From Aristolochia californica (lineage: Eukaryota; Streptophyta; Magnoliopsida; Piperales; Aristolochiaceae), in assembly GCA_029961685.1 (NCBI GenBank), contig JARWKL010000008.1:6946501-7010500 (forward strand): a DNA stretch of 64,000 bases, read 5' to 3'. Both the position numbers and the translations under genes were made by a program. Position 1 is the first letter of the stretch. Every line of letters begins with the position of its first letter. This document shows positions 32,459 to 45,030 of the stretch, piece after piece. The notes under the pieces are model-generated. The model saw only the letters and a program-made list of their open reading frames with translations. It ran no database searches and was not told the DNA's origin.

Positions 32459-32917
32459 TGTTGAATTTATGGATAAGAGAAATACTTCATTGAGTTCTTT
32501 AATCAGAGTACATGAACCTCTATTTATAATAGAGGAAGGTAGTAGAGTCCAATAAAAATTAAACTACCTTTTTCCCAATTACACCCAAACTCTAACACTT
32601 AAAGATAAGCCCTAGCAAAATTAAATAACCCAATATAAATAGAAGACTAACATGACTAAAACACCTTTAAACTGAAACTCCTCTATGAGACCTGCTTCCA
32701 TAATAATTGTGACTCTGTTAGACTTCTTATTGTGTAAGACTTCTTATGCCACCTCACATGATCATGGTGGGTCCCATATCTTATGGGTTTGGGCCCATCT
32801 TCCAACACTCTTGGATATGTAGACCTACCTTGGTCTTATGGGCTTAGGTCCATCTTCCAACACACTTGGATATGTGGGCCTTCCTTGGTCATGTCGGCTT
32901 GGGCCCATCTTCCAACA
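32459..32917 (-). repeat. LARD-A' 5' LTR
   Basis: It is the same length as the 3' LTR. The CTTCCAACA word recurs at 32799-32807, 32854-32862 and 32909-32917, again 55 bp apart. Confidence 0.9.
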
Positions 32918-33702
32918 ATTCTTTTGTGCTTGCTTCATTTTATGTAAAACACAATCTTATATTCTTGATTTATGGTGAATATTGAGGCAATAAAAAGCAG
33001 CCAACTCGTGGTTTTGAATCAAATAAGGTCTGGCCTCCTTGTTTTTTAAAAACTCTACACAACACTTTGCACAAAAAACAACCTTCTTTCAGCTTTCCCA
33101 TTCATTTTTTTATTCAAAATTGATGAACCTTTGCATAAGAGATGAGAATATATCTGTAATGCTCATATGATGGCCTAAACCTCAAAAAACAATTCTCCAA
33201 AAAAAGGTCACAAAACTGTGTAGAGCTCCAACTCTTCAAACAACTTGGATAATGGAGAAGCTTAGGATAGAAGCTAAGTAATAAGATTTTTGAAATCCAA
33301 TGGATAAAAAACCACTCATAATAAGTTCATAAAAAATTTCTTCATCATAAAATCTTTTTCCCACTAAATAATAACTCTTCATGCAAAAAATCTCAACATA
33401 TACCAATTTTCAGGCAAGAACTTGCAAATCAACAAAAAATAGCCTTGGAAAACTTCTTCCAATCTGAGATGCATAAATCTTAATACTTTCATATAATGAA
33501 GAGAAAAAGAAAATAATATCTGAACCATATTTTAGAGGTAATAAAACCAAGAACATTAAGTCATAATAACAAGAATGAAAAACAAACTTATCTCAACAAA
33601 TTTCAATCTTGCTTTACAAAGAGCCTTCTTTGAGTAGCTTTCATCGTAACTTATTAGAGCATCCTTTTGACGTGGGGATTCTAATTTAATGCTCTGATAC
33701 CA
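32918..33702 (-). other. Copia E(-) leader, outer half, with primer site
   Basis: Non-coding leader starts at the ATTCT duplication. GCTCTGATACCA at 33691-33702 (+ strand) is the complement of the initiator-Met primer site, directly against the LTR at 33703. The sequence corresponds in reverse to 58325-58900. Confidence 0.75.
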
Positions 33703-34162
33703 TTTTGAATTCAGGAGCCCATGCTTGAAACCACAAGCAAGATAAGAGAGGGACAAGAGAGGGGAGAGAGAAGAGAAGAAAAGAGCAAAGAGAGAGATCT
33801 CGGGTAGAGAGGAGAGAAGAGAAAAGGGAGAAGAAAGACTTTAGGCTAGGAGAGAGATTCTTCCACGAATTTGAGAAGAGGAGAGCTTGATTGAAGGCTT
33901 CAACCAAAACCCTATTTATACTATTTCCATTACTTATTTAGGGAAACTCCTCAATCAACCATTACTTACATCAATCATGATTACCTAAATTACATCAATC
34001 AAAGGAAGATCAATCAATTACATTAATCAAGGAAGATTGCCAAATACTCCACCTCATGTGATGAGGATTCCACCTCGTGTAATAACTCATCATGCCACCT
34101 CATGTGGTGATTCATCATTCTACCTCGTGTGGGCATGGTGGGGTTGGTCCCACCTTCTAACA
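33703..34162 (-). repeat. 5' LTR of copia E(-)
   Basis: About 460 bp runs from a mutated start (TTTTGAATTCAGG) to CTTCTAACA. It is the reverse of the E(+) LTRs at 57906 and 60829, including the GAATTGAGAAG-type and ACATGAGGTGGCAT-type segments. It cuts the F(-) reverse transcriptase within VAKGYN. Confidence 0.8.
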
Positions 34163-36320
34163 GTTATATCCTTTGGCAACTTTCCTATCTTTGTATTTCA
34201 CTATTTGATTTTTCTCATTAGCTTTCTTCCCAAAGACCAATTTAATTCCTATGACTTGTTGATTTTTGGGTCTAGGCACTAGAGTCCAAACTTTTTTGCA
34301 TTCAAATTGGTTTAGCTCTTCGTGCTTTGCCATGATCCAAAAATCATCTTTTTTGGCTTTGACAGAGCCTTTGATTTGAGAAATGAAGGTGCTATTTGCC
34401 ATACTTTATGAGTTGTTCTTCTAGTTGTAATTTTTCCGTGAGGGTCACTAATTATTTATTCTAGGAGGTGATCAGCCTTGAACCTATAATTTTTTGGCTC
34501 CATAGGTGGTTCTTCTCAGTTATTTGGGTCATTTGAGTTCTCTTTTAGATTTTGGTCTTGAGGTTGAGATCCTGAGGATGAATCAATGAGGTTTCCGTCT
34601 TCATCATCAAAAATTGGAGTTGGGGTTGGATTTGGTGAATCGGATTCATCACACTCAGCATGCACCGATTCCTCAACTCTCATAAATCTCTTTTTATAAA
34701 TTTTATATCCCTTGCTATGAGAAAAATAACCCAAGAAAATTCTTATATCGGCCCTAGAGTTAAACTTTCCTAATTTTTCTTTTGGTTTTTTAATCCAAAA
34801 CCTTTGCATCCAAAGGTTTGAAAATATGCCCATATACAACTCATGAGGAGTATTGTTGAGATGCGGCTTTATGCTTACTTACTTTATGATATAGCAAGCA
34901 ATATTAATGGCTTCCGCCCAAAGTCTATGTCGCAAATTGTATGCGTATAGCTTGGGTCTTGCCATCTCAATTAAGGTTCTTTTTCTTCTCTCAACATCAC
35001 TATTTTTATATGAGTTCAAGGTGGTAAAAATGTATAGTTTATACCATGCTTTGGGAAATATTCCTTGAATTAAGAATTTCCAAATTCTCCATAGCCACTC
35101 CTAATTTTGATAATGCTACAACCTTCCTCTTTTTGAACTTTTTCACATAGCTTTCCAAAGGCTGGAAAAGCATCATCCTTGTGTGCTAGAAAATCTACAC
35201 ATGTGAACCAAGAATAGTCATCTACCACCACTAAGGTGTTGAGTAGGTCCAACTAAGTCCATGTGGATTAGTTGAAGAGGTCAAGAGGTTGAAACTATGT
35301 TCTTTGATTTGAAAGAGTTTTTGTGTAGCTTTCCAAGTATGCATGCCTCACAAAGTTTCTCTCTTACCAATTTTTGATTTGGTAGTCCTCTCACTAGGTT
35401 TTTCTTAACCAATTTGTTCAAGGAATATATTCCTATATGTTCTAGTCTCTTATGCCACAACCAAGATTCATCAAACATATCACACTAGTTAAGGGCTAAT
35501 CAACTATGTTCACAACAAAGAGGTTCCTATTTCTATGTCTGTCTAGAACTAGTTCGTCATTTTCATACTTAATCAACATTTGTGCTTCTCAAATGAAACT
35601 TCTTTTCCTTTATAAAAAAATTGACTATTGCTAAGTTATGAATCAACCCATCCACATAATAGACATCGGATATGAAAGAGGTTGAGGTATCAATTTTTAC
35701 CAATTCCTTTGATGACACCTTTACTATTGTCTCCAAATGTTACATGACCACCGTCATTCAGTTTGAGTTCTATGAGCTTCTTTTTATCACCTGGTCATGT
35801 GCCTGGAGCACCCGCTATCCAAAATCCATACATTCTTTGGTGCCTTGGCTTGGAGATAAACCTACATCACAAGAAATTTAACCTTTAGAGATCCATTTTA
35901 AGTTGAATTCCTTTGGGATAATAATTGAAGCAACAAGTGATTTGGGTATCCCAACTTTTTTAACTAAGGTTTTTTGGGTTATCACTAACCTTTCGGTTGT
36001 TTTGGGTACCCAACATTATTTGACGTTACTTGCATTTTTTATTTGAAATGTGGGCATAGTGGCCCAATTCATTAAAATAGTGGCATTAGAAGTAAGAAAT
36101 GAGAGTCAACTTCTTGTTTTGGTTTTTCTTGTTCTTCCAAATTTTTCTCCTTGGTGTGGGTTTTTGTGATAGAGCTTTGACTTGTTGTTCTAATTTAATG
36201 ATCTTCTTTTCAAAAGCAAGTCTATCACATGATTGCTTGTCTTTCACCCCACATGATAGCTTCTTCATGTCCCATGACTTTGGAAGTGCCTTGAGAAGCT
36301 TGCCATTTTTCATATAGAGG
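34163..36320 (-). pseudogene. Copia F(-) pol and gag C-terminus
   Basis: From the 5' side (right to left): gag tail with DRLAFEKKIIKLEQQVKALS (36086-36313), protease region, pre-integrase WLWHKRLEHIGIYSLNKLVK then CEACILGKLHK (35281-35478), integrase VVVDDYSWFTCVDFLAHKDD (35070-35252), integrase tail EKLGKFNSRADIRIFLGY (34516-34839), and reverse transcriptase start DDFWIMAKHEELNQFECKKV then KVAKGYN (34163-34402). Frameshifts and stops are frequent. The gag head lies at 45036-45540, beyond copia H. Confidence 0.88.
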
Positions 36321-36692
36321 TATTAGATTTAGGATCCCATGATAGGTACTCGGTGAAGAGAGTGAGAGGAGAGAGGGAAGAAGAAGGAAGAGAACATAGG
36401 GTCGTCTAGGGAGATGGAGAGAGAGAGAGACAGAGAGAGAGGTTTTGAAAGAAAAGTGTAAGGATGAATTAGAGAGAGAAGATGGGAAACTTAATTATCT
36501 ACCCCTTGCCTTGAGCCTCTATTTATAATTTATGAAGGAAGGTTACAATGACTACATTGCCCTTAGGGGTACAATCTCTCAAAAGGAAAAGACATAAGTA
36601 GTCATACATCATCTTATCTATTTACACCCTTGTGCCATCCTTATGAGAAGGACACTATTTACACCCTTTTCCACCTCTTTGATGTGGGGAAG
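36321..36692 (-). repeat. Copia H(-) 3' LTR, truncated
   Basis: TATTAGATTTAGGATCCCAT matches the 5' LTR start at 44553. Similarity stops after GTGGGGAAG at 36692; about 40 terminal bases of the LTR are missing. Confidence 0.85.
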
Positions 36693-38273
36693 CCAGATTT
36701 GCCCTAGTTGGTCTAAGATTTGCATCACCAAATTAAGCTCACTAGATCAATCACGAGGTGTCAAATTATCAACAAGAGAAGAACACTTTGTTGCGGCATG
36801 ATACCGAGGTAAGTGACGATAAAAAACCAGCTGGAAATTACTATCACCCTAGCCAATTTCTAGTTGGTGGAACACCCGATGTTCTAGGAAGTTGTTGTTC
36901 CTAATTTTGTACCAATTTAATCTTGATACAGATCGAGAAGATAGTAGATAAGACTCCAGCAATCTTCCTGGAAGACAAAATTGGATCAACAAGATTGCAA
37001 TCAGAGAACCAGATGAACCAGTGATCTGCAATAAACCAATGAAATCGCAACATGAGTGAGACAGCCAACCAGATGAAGTTGTCCACCAGAAGATACTAGG
37101 CTGGATGTTGTTTTCTGGAACTGTGATTGCCTACATTGGCTCGGAGGCAATCATGATAAGCCAGCACTAAAGTATGAATGATATGTCAACCAGTAAGTTG
37201 TCCAACTTTCCAAAGATATGCTTAAGAAACACGATCCAAAATATGATACCAAAGGCATTCATGATAGGCTATCACCAAAAATCTCCCAAGATACAAAACT
37301 TATCCTCCCTGCCAAGATGAGGTTAGCAGTAACATATCAGGCTGGGTAGCATCAGGCCGGATTCTATTAGGATGAACCATGATCACCATGATGAAGCAGT
37401 AGTAAGAAAAATATCACACAAGATCACAGATGAAAACAGGATAGGACTTCCATAATACAAGAAATTCATAGACAACAAAGATACGATAAGCAGCAAGATG
37501 ACAGCAAAGACACGACGGCCAACAAATGACAGAAATGGCAGAAATACAAGGCTAGATGAGAGCAGAGAGAAATATGTTTTTCATCCAAGATAACAACAAC
37601 CTTCCGATGATGAGTAATATGACGCAACCTTGCTTTTACCAAGATAACAATGCTGACAACAAGCTGATTTTTTATACCGCAAGTAGATGAATACGTGGAG
37701 ACAAACTCCAATGACATCATTCTCTTTCTCCGCTGATATCCAACAACCACCGGATAGAGTAACAATATCAGCAAGCACCAAAAACCAGAAACTGGAGAAA
37801 AAACAATTTAAACGAGCTAGGAGATATCCAATATTACGTCACACAAAGAAAACTATGAACATTGCCTGAATAACAGCTGCTTGCGGTAGATCACTAGAAT
37901 CAGAATCAGAATTTACCATCAACAGAGGCAGGGAATTACAAAAGCAAAGACAAATAACAATAGACTTTGAATAATCACGTAAGGGAAAAGACTCATAGAG
38001 TCCTAAAAATCACAGCATTCATACCATGTTCATTTTCAGGACTCCATAGATTACATCTTGGGTAAAGAATAGAAGGAAAAAGAAGAGAGAAGAGTAGACA
38101 CGTTGGAGAAAAAAGAGGAGAAACAATAGGGTTATGAACTTAAGCTCTATTTATAGATGCTAAAAGTACCAATAATACAATTATATCATTCACCCTAGTA
38201 AGAGTGAAGAAGAGACGAAAAAACATAAACTAATTACATCAATGACACTCCAATTTATTCATATCTTCCAACA
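36693..38273 (-). mobile_element. LARD-C, 5' LTR and leader only
   Basis: A 248-bp 5' LTR (38026-38273, TGTTCATTTTCAGGACTCC...CTTCCAACA) has a decayed primer site complement (GCATTCATACCA, 38014-38025). About 1.3 kb of non-coding leader full of short imperfect repeats (GATGA, CCAGCA words) follows. No 3' LTR is found; the element meets the copia H LTR remnant directly. A solo LTR of the same family lies at 48286/53858. Confidence 0.7.
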
Positions 38274-38828
38274 TGACCCTAATTTACTAAAGAGAGATTT
38301 GATCCATAGAAGCTCACTAACTGCATGGGCCATAGCCATGTATTCTGCTTCAGCATTGGATCTAGCAACTACAACCATTTTTTTACTCCTCCATGTAACT
38401 AAGTTCCCTCCAACTAAGGTGCAATACCCAGAGGTGGCCTTCCTATCATCAAGTAATCCAGCCCAATCAACATCTACAAATCCTTCAATGTTGAGGTGAC
38501 AATGACATTTATATAGAAGTCCTTTTGGGAGCTCTTTTTAAGTATCAAAGGATTCTCTCCAGAGCTTGCTAGTGAATAACTTGTGATTTATGCATGTACT
38601 GACTAACCACACTTATGACATATGCTATATCTGGTTACTTTAAGATAGATAAGTTTTTCAAAAAGTCTCTGATATTTTCGTACATCCACATCTTCACCGG
38701 AGCTTGCACACAACTTGGTATTAGAATCCATAGGAGTATCTATCGGTCGACACCCCATCAGCCATGTGTCTTCTAGCAGATCAACAACATACTTCCTTTG
38801 AGATAAGGTAATCTCATGTTTTGACTAG
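38274..38828 (-). pseudogene. Copia H(-) RNase H
   Basis: The minus strand encodes VVARSNAEAEYMAMAHAVSE near 38370-38310. Upstream are GYCTLVGGNLVTWRSKK, GCRPIDTPMDSNTKL and DVDVRKYQR segments, the copia RNase H region. LARD-C's LTR cuts it at 38273 and LARD-A copy 3 at 38829. Confidence 0.85.
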
Positions 38829-40239
38829 TGTTGAATTTATGAAAAAGTGAAATACTTCATTGACTTCATTAACTTATTATAATCAGAGTACATGAACCTC
38901 TATTTATAATAGAGGAAGGTCGTAGAGTCCAATTACTATAAAACTACCTTTGTCCCAATTACACCCAAACTCTAACACTTAAAGATAAGTCATAGCATAA
39001 TTAAATAACTCAATATAGATAAACGACAAACATAAATCAAACTAGAACTCTTCTAGGACATGACCATAAGATAAAGATGCCTTTGTGAGTCCTTCTTGAT
39101 CTTCCAACTTATGTGATAAGGATGCCAACTTGTGGTAATCATGGTGGGTCATACTTCTTATGTGCTTGGGCCCATCTTGTGAGCATTCCTTGGTCATCTT
39201 ATAATACTCTTAGATATGTGAGCCTTCCTTGGTCGTGTGAGATTTGGCCTATCTTCCAACACTCTCCCTCAAGATGGGAGTGAGAGAACAACATGAACTC
39301 TCATCTTGCTGAAAATAATATATAAAATCTTTTTGTATATAATATTTTTGTATAAAATGGCACATCTTCATCTTCCAACACTCCCCCTCACGCTGTTGCG
39401 TCCTTCCATGAGGCATTGCTGGCATAATATAAGTGAGAGTAAAAATCACTCTTAGCTGGTAAGACATAGCTCCATACTCCAATCCTAATGCTGAATGTAG
39501 GGCACACTCCGTCTTTTGTAGGTAGTGTGTCTATTGGCATTGCTCTGAAGTGTCCACCACTTGTCCCTCCACATGACAACGACTCTCAAGTGGTAGGAGT
39601 AATAAAAGCCATTACAGGGTGGTAGTGGATTTATTTATAATGGTGTCCCAATCTGGACACCGACTCTCATGGTATCCCAATCGTGATATTTTTTACAGTT
39701 AAATGTATCATGGTGTCCCAATTCGAGCACCAACTCTCATGGTGTCCCAACCATGATATTTTTTAGAGTCAAATAAATTATGGTATGAGAAAAGGTATTG
39801 AGGCAACCTCTTCTTCAATAATAATGTCTCATCCAAAGAGACATAATAGTAGTAGCTGTAATATAACACGACCATCTTCCAACAAATATAACACGAACCA
39901 AAATAATAAACCTTGTAAAAGGAGCCATGAAATACTCATAATCTAATATAAATATTTTTTTCTTAGATGTATAAGCTTCATATTTTGTGCTCTCCCTTTC
40001 TTGAATATTTTGGTCAAATAAACTTATCCACAACATATGGAATAAAACACCTCTTTCTTGTACTTCTACTTCACCCCTTAGAGCTGGGAGATAATGCCTT
40101 TGTGAGTCCTTCTTGATCTTCCAACTTATGTGATAAGGATGCCAACTTGGGGTAATCATGGTGGGTCCTACTTCTTATGTGCTTGGGCCCATCTTGTGGG
40201 CCTTCCTTCGTCATGTGGGCTTGGGCCTATCTTCCAACA
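38829..40239 (-). mobile_element. LARD-A copy 3, internally deleted
   Basis: A complete 3' LTR (38829-39261) and 0.83 kb of interior are followed by only the final 145 or so bases of the 5' LTR (about 40096-40239). The flanking 5-mers ACTAG (38824-38828) and ACAAG (40240-40244) differ at one base. The interior keeps the shared 3' block (about 39378-39600) and the intact GTCTC/GAGAC hairpin (39826-39842). It separates copia H reverse transcriptase from RNase H, whose frame continues on the other side. Confidence 0.85.
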
Positions 40240-40975
40240 ACAAGACGACCTTAATACCCAAAAAATATTTTAGAAGTCCAAAGTCTTTTCTTTTGAATTC
40301 CTTGCATATTTTTGCTTTAACTTCTTGTATTCTTTTTGCATTGCTTCTAGTTAAGACAATATCATCTACATAAACTACCAGTAATACACTTCTCATTGAG
40401 GTGATCTTGACAAATAAAAAATGATCAACAAAGCATCTATGGAACCCAAACCATGCCATAGCTTGTCTAAATTTGTCGTACCAAGCTCGAGGAGACTGTT
40501 TTAAGCCATATAGCGATTTCTTCAGACCCATTTATAGCCCATGGGTTTCTTTGCGAAAGGAAGCAAAACCAAAATCCATGTTTGATTCTGATATAAAGCA
40601 TTCATTTATTCTTTCATTGTTGCCTTCCATCCAGGATGTCTCAAAGCCTCCTTATATGATTGTGGGAAAGATAAAGAGGAAATGGATGCAAAAAATTTAC
40701 AACAAGGGGAACACAACTGATGGTGAATTATTTATTATTATTTTTTTATATAGGAGTAGTGGAGGGCCTAGTGCAAGTCCTAGGCTCCTTTAGTAGAGCT
40801 ATGGACCTAGTATCAAATTGTGGATCAAAAATGATAGGTGAAGATGAGCTGACCTCGGAGGGATCCGTAAACTCCACAAGTGTGGTATCGGCCATTGCTT
40901 CAGAGGGTTGAAGTAGATCCATGTCAAGTGGCACAACATGTCTTAGAGTTGATTGAACCAATGAGAGTCCCAAAG
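40240..40975 (-). pseudogene. Copia H(-) reverse transcriptase
   Basis: KKSLYGLKQSPRAWYDKFRQ, LLVVYVDDIVLTRSN and then FKRKDFGLLKYFLGIKVV give the centre and end of the domain with the catalytic YVDD intact (40250-40530). The N-terminal third (40531-40975) is broken by frameshifts. Confidence 0.88.
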
Positions 40976-41915
40976 GATCATCTTTGGAAGGATAATAAGA
41001 CGTGTCTTAAAAAAAGGAACATCCCTAGAGAGAAGTATCTTCCTAAGAGAAGGATTATATTAGACATAACCTTTTTGGGTACGATAGTAACCCAAGAAGA
41101 TACACTTAAGACACTTAGGATCAAGCTTACTCTTTTTGGGGGATGTGACATGAACAAAACATGTGCATCCAAAAACTTTCAAAGCAAGAGAGACTGGGAC
41201 TTCATCAAGAAATAACAACGAATAAGGGGATTTATGTTTAATTACTGAGGAAGGCAGCTGAATAATAAGGAAGCATGCAATAAGTATGGCACGAGGCCAG
41301 TAAAAATAGGGTGCATTCGTATAATATAAAAGGTCATTGGCTACCTTTAGGAGATGTCTATTTTTTCTTACGACTACACCATATTGTTGAGAGGTGTAGG
41401 CACATGATGTTTGATGGAGAATTCCATGATCCTAACAAAAGGATTGAAATTCACCATAGATGCATTCTTTGGCATTATTGAAATTAAAAACTAATATGTT
41501 TTTACCAAATTGAGTTTTTACCATGGTATAAAAGGACTTAAAGATGGAAAAAATCTCATATCATTCTTTAAAAAGAAACAACCATGTTACTTGAGTAAAA
41601 TCATCCACAAACGTAACAAAATACTTAACTTGTGAAATATTCGAAACACCGAATGGTCCTCATACATCAGAGTGAATTAAGGAAAGGGAGCAACACCTTT
41701 AATTTCAGCTCGAGGAGAGTATGTGGTCCTTTGATGTTTGCTCAACTGACATAGTTCATTGTTTAAACCAAACAATGTTATTTTAAAAAAGGAAACTATT
41801 GTTGAAGTCATGTTGCTAACAGATGTCTGAACCGGTTGTGCCATAATCTTGCTCTGCTTGAGAAGTGGAGACTGCCATCACTGGAGACAAGTTCAAGTAA
41901 TAAAGATCGCCCTAT
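40976..41915 (-). pseudogene. Copia H(-) integrase
   Basis: Only short words survive. A CVFLGYYRTQKG-like segment lies near 41100-41050 and a VFGCTCFVH-like segment near 41190-41140. VRIMEFSIKHHVPTP-like text lies near 41430-41390, and the core start (FIHSDVWGP-like) near 41680. Stops and frameshifts are frequent. Confidence 0.7.
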
Positions 41916-43289
41916 TCATGACCTCCACCAATCACCTGCTTCATTGTTAGATCTTGATAAACACAAAAAAAAAGGTGAGAAGGTGATGGAACAATTGAAA
42001 CATTTGGTAATCTGACTAATAGATAATAAGTTTAAGGGAAATTGGGGAACGAATAAGACATTAGTAAGCGAAAGTGGAGGTGTAGCAGAGGAGGATCCCT
42101 TCCCTAGAACTTTGGTTTGGGATCTGTCGACTATGATAACAAACTTGTCAGATAAACAGGGAGACATGGAATGTAATAGACTTTTGTTACCTATCATATG
42201 CTCAGAGGCTCTTGAGTATATGATCCAAGATGAAGCAGAGGAAGTGGCAGAGAGCATACCTGAAGTGGTAGTGGCAGTAGCAATGTAAGAAGAGGTAAGA
42301 GAAGATACCATCATAGTTTTCAGTCTTTGCAATAATTCATAATCGTCATCAGTTATACTTCATAATATTCATGAAGTAGAAGATGCTATTGTGTGACTCA
42401 GTTTTGTCTTCATTTTTATTAGTATGGACTGAAGCCTAGTTGGCAGTGACCCACTCGGGTTTTCCATGCAGCTTCCACCAGGTTTCCACTAAATGATTTT
42501 GTCCACCACAATGATTGTCGATCCGATTCTCAAGCCTCAAAGAACTAGAGCTAGTCCTACCACCTCTTGCTCAGCCTCCTCTATAATTTCTACCATGCCC
42601 TCTGGTGTTAGAGGGTGTATCTCTATTACTTGAGTACATAGTTGAGGGCATCCCAATGTGAGTAGTGGAAAAATGGTCTAGTATCTGAAATAAGGTGGCA
42701 TTTACGTCATCAAAGGATGGAAGTGCCGAGGAGTCGAGAAGTTGAGTCTTGGCCATCTCAAGGTATGGATTGATATTTGCTATAAGGGTAGCATCTGGTG
42801 GTTTTCTGTTGATTTTCTTGAACCGATACATCAGAGGAGTAGGGTTGAGCAATTTTCCACTTCTGAATTAGTCCTCAAAACCATGCCAAGATCTCATGTA
42901 GGTTGTCCCTTTTTTTAGTATTAAACATGTTTTGAATAACATCATATAGTTTATGGAGGTTCCTTGTGCTAGAGTACAACTTCACACAAGTTTCCAATAT
43001 ATGTTTGGTTGTCTCAAGGTGGACCAAATTATTAGCCACATTCTCTTCCATGCTATTTATCAACCGACTGATCAAAAATGTTTGGTTGTCCCTTATTTAA
43101 CCACTTAATAGAAGCGTTGTCCTCCTCATCAATAGGTGGAGCTAGTTTGGTGAGAAGGCCTAAGAGGTACCATGTAATGAGAAACCTTTTAACTGACTGC
43201 GACCAGCACAAGTAATTATATAACCCTTTCATGGGCATAGTGGTAATCTTGAGAAGGTCACTCTTACTCCCCATGTGATCTTCAGCCAT
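41916..43289 (-). pseudogene. Copia H(-) gag and protease
   Basis: The minus-strand ATG at 43289 starts MAEDHMGSKSDLLKITTMPM, then PPIDEEDNASIKWLNKG. Across a frame change come LINSMEENVANNLVHLETTK and IANINPYLEMAKTQLLDSS. A zinc-knuckle region is unrecognisable. The protease (41916-42332) reads SWIIYSRASEHMIG where copia proteases have a DSGAS-type site, so the catalytic Asp is Tyr and the Gly is Arg. VLFVPQFPLNLLSISQITK closes it. It is not functional. Confidence 0.88.
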
Positions 43290-44552
43290 TAGAGATGAAC
43301 CAAAAACTACACTTAAGAGGATAGTTGTAACCAAAGAGGGAACCACCAAAGAAGACTTATAAAAAGAACTTATAAGTTTGATATGAGTAATGGAAGCATC
43401 TTGAATCATGCCAATAAGGAAACTACAAAGAATATGAGCCAACCCTAGAAGAGGGAGACCAAGACCAACTTGGGTTGGAACCAACTTGGAACGAAAGAGC
43501 TAACCAGCTCGGGTTGGAACCACTTTGGAAAAGGAGGAAGATCTATCCCAAAAAATCAAGGAATTCTTTGAACCAACTAATCATGCAGTAAATAAGGAGA
43601 GTGTATGCTGGCCAAGATTAACAAATAGATAGGGAATGTGATGCTTTTTTCACTTAGGAAATAATATCCACCAAGAAATGAAATCAAGGAAGATCTTTCT
43701 TCAATCAGCTGCTTTCAAAAAATAAATTAGGAAACCTTCCTTTAGTGACTTAGGTGCCACTTCAGCAAATAAATCTCAATCATTGACTTTCTTTAACTAT
43801 TTTAGGCAAGGGGATAACTAAGGGAGGTAATCAATAATCATACCAAAGAAAAAAATGTTGGATATCTTTGAGATCCTCAAAAGAAGGAACCTTTCCTTCT
43901 AGTTGTTTGGCACCAACCACTTGCCAAAAGATCAACTAATCATATAATTCCAGCCTTTTCATTCCATTTTTTCTTTTAAAATTTTATGAAAGATGATTAT
44001 GAGAAAATTTTAATGATTTACCCCTTTCAAACATCAAAGAACAACATGTATTTTTTCAAAAATAATTTGTGCACCAATGCAAGCACAATCACTAGTTAAA
44101 AAAAGGACAATTGAACCTTCAATCTTCAACATATATAAATATAGCCTTTAAATCATGAAACACCATGGAACCATCAATAAGATAGAAAAGGCATCATTTA
44201 TAAAACAAAGAACCAGAAATCCACAAGCTGTATTAGACTAAAAAACTGATCTCTTTAATCGAAGATAGCATGAATTAAACACACCGATAATAACCAAGCT
44301 AAAGCTAATATATTAGATGTAGGAACTCAATATTTTCTGATAAAAACATGCATAATAAACGTTCATTTTTCTGAGATATACAACAACATTCATCTCAAGG
44401 AAAAGAAGAGAAGAAAAAACTTATCTTTGTGAGCCAAAAGAGGTTCAAAATTGAACCTTGATAAATACCTCAACTTCCACTGAGAGAGTTGATAAAAACT
44501 TTATTAACTAGCATCATAATTTTGGGATTGCAAGCCTAATGCTCTGATACTA
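43290..44552 (-). other. Copia H(-) leader and primer site
   Basis: About 1.25 kb of A/T-rich non-coding leader. GCTCTGATACTA (44541-44552, + strand) is the primer-site complement with its last C changed to T. Confidence 0.75.
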
Positions 44553-44695
44553 TGTTAGATTTAGGATCCCATGATAAGTACTCGGCCAAGAGGGTGATAT
44601 AGGAGAGAAAGAAGAAGAAGAAGAAGAGAAGAAGAAAGGAGAGGAAGAAGAAGAGAAGAAAGGAGAGGAAGAAGTAAGAGAAGAGAGGGACGACT

Positions 44696-44742
<47 letters not shown>

Positions 44743-45030
44743 TTGAGAGAAAAGTGTAAGGAAGAATTTGAGAGAGAAGAGGGGAGACTTAATGATCTAC
44801 CCCCTTGCCTTGAGCCTCTATTTATATTTTACGAAGGAAGGTTACAATGATTACATTGCCCTTAGGTCTACAAGCTCTCAAAAGGAAAAGACATATGTAA
44901 ATATACATCATCTTCTCTATTTACTCCCTTGTGCCATCATGATGAGAATGACACTAATTTACACCTTTTCCCATATCTTTGACGTGGGGAAGGTATTTAC
45001 TTTAATGCCTATTTGAGTTGTCTTCTAGCA
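44553..45030 (-). repeat. Copia H(-) 5' LTR
   Basis: This 478-bp LTR (TGTTAGATTTAGGATCC...TCTTCTAGCA) contains GAA-rich tracts (about 44607-44680) and a (GA)n microsatellite of about 21 units (44697-44738). Confidence 0.85.

Larger units (their letters stand above)
29261..32917 (-). mobile_element. LARD-A', complete non-coding LTR element
   Basis: Two LTRs of 459 bp each (29261-29719 and 32459-32917) flank a non-coding interior. The complement of the primer site (GCTCTGATACCC, 32447-32458) and a polypurine tract complement (from 29720) are in the right places. The target duplication ATTCT (29256-29260 and 32918-32922) is perfect. By eye the LTRs differ at about 34 positions (roughly 7%). The interior contains the shared 3' block (about 29823-30055), short hairpin repeats (30100-30280) and, inserted later, a solo gypsy LTR (30496-31316). 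Confidence 0.92.
36321..45030 (-). mobile_element. Copia H(-), full-length but decayed and multiply inserted
   Basis: An 8.7-kb minus-strand element has a 5' LTR (44553-45030), primer site complement (GCTCTGATACTA, 44541-44552), gag, protease, integrase, reverse transcriptase, RNase H and a truncated 3' LTR (36321-36692). The flanking 5-mer AGAGG is identical on both sides (36316-36320 and 45031-45035). It split the gag of copia F(-). It was later hit by LARD-C (36693-38273), with loss of the 3' LTR end and polypurine tract, and by LARD-A (38829-40239). Confidence 0.9.
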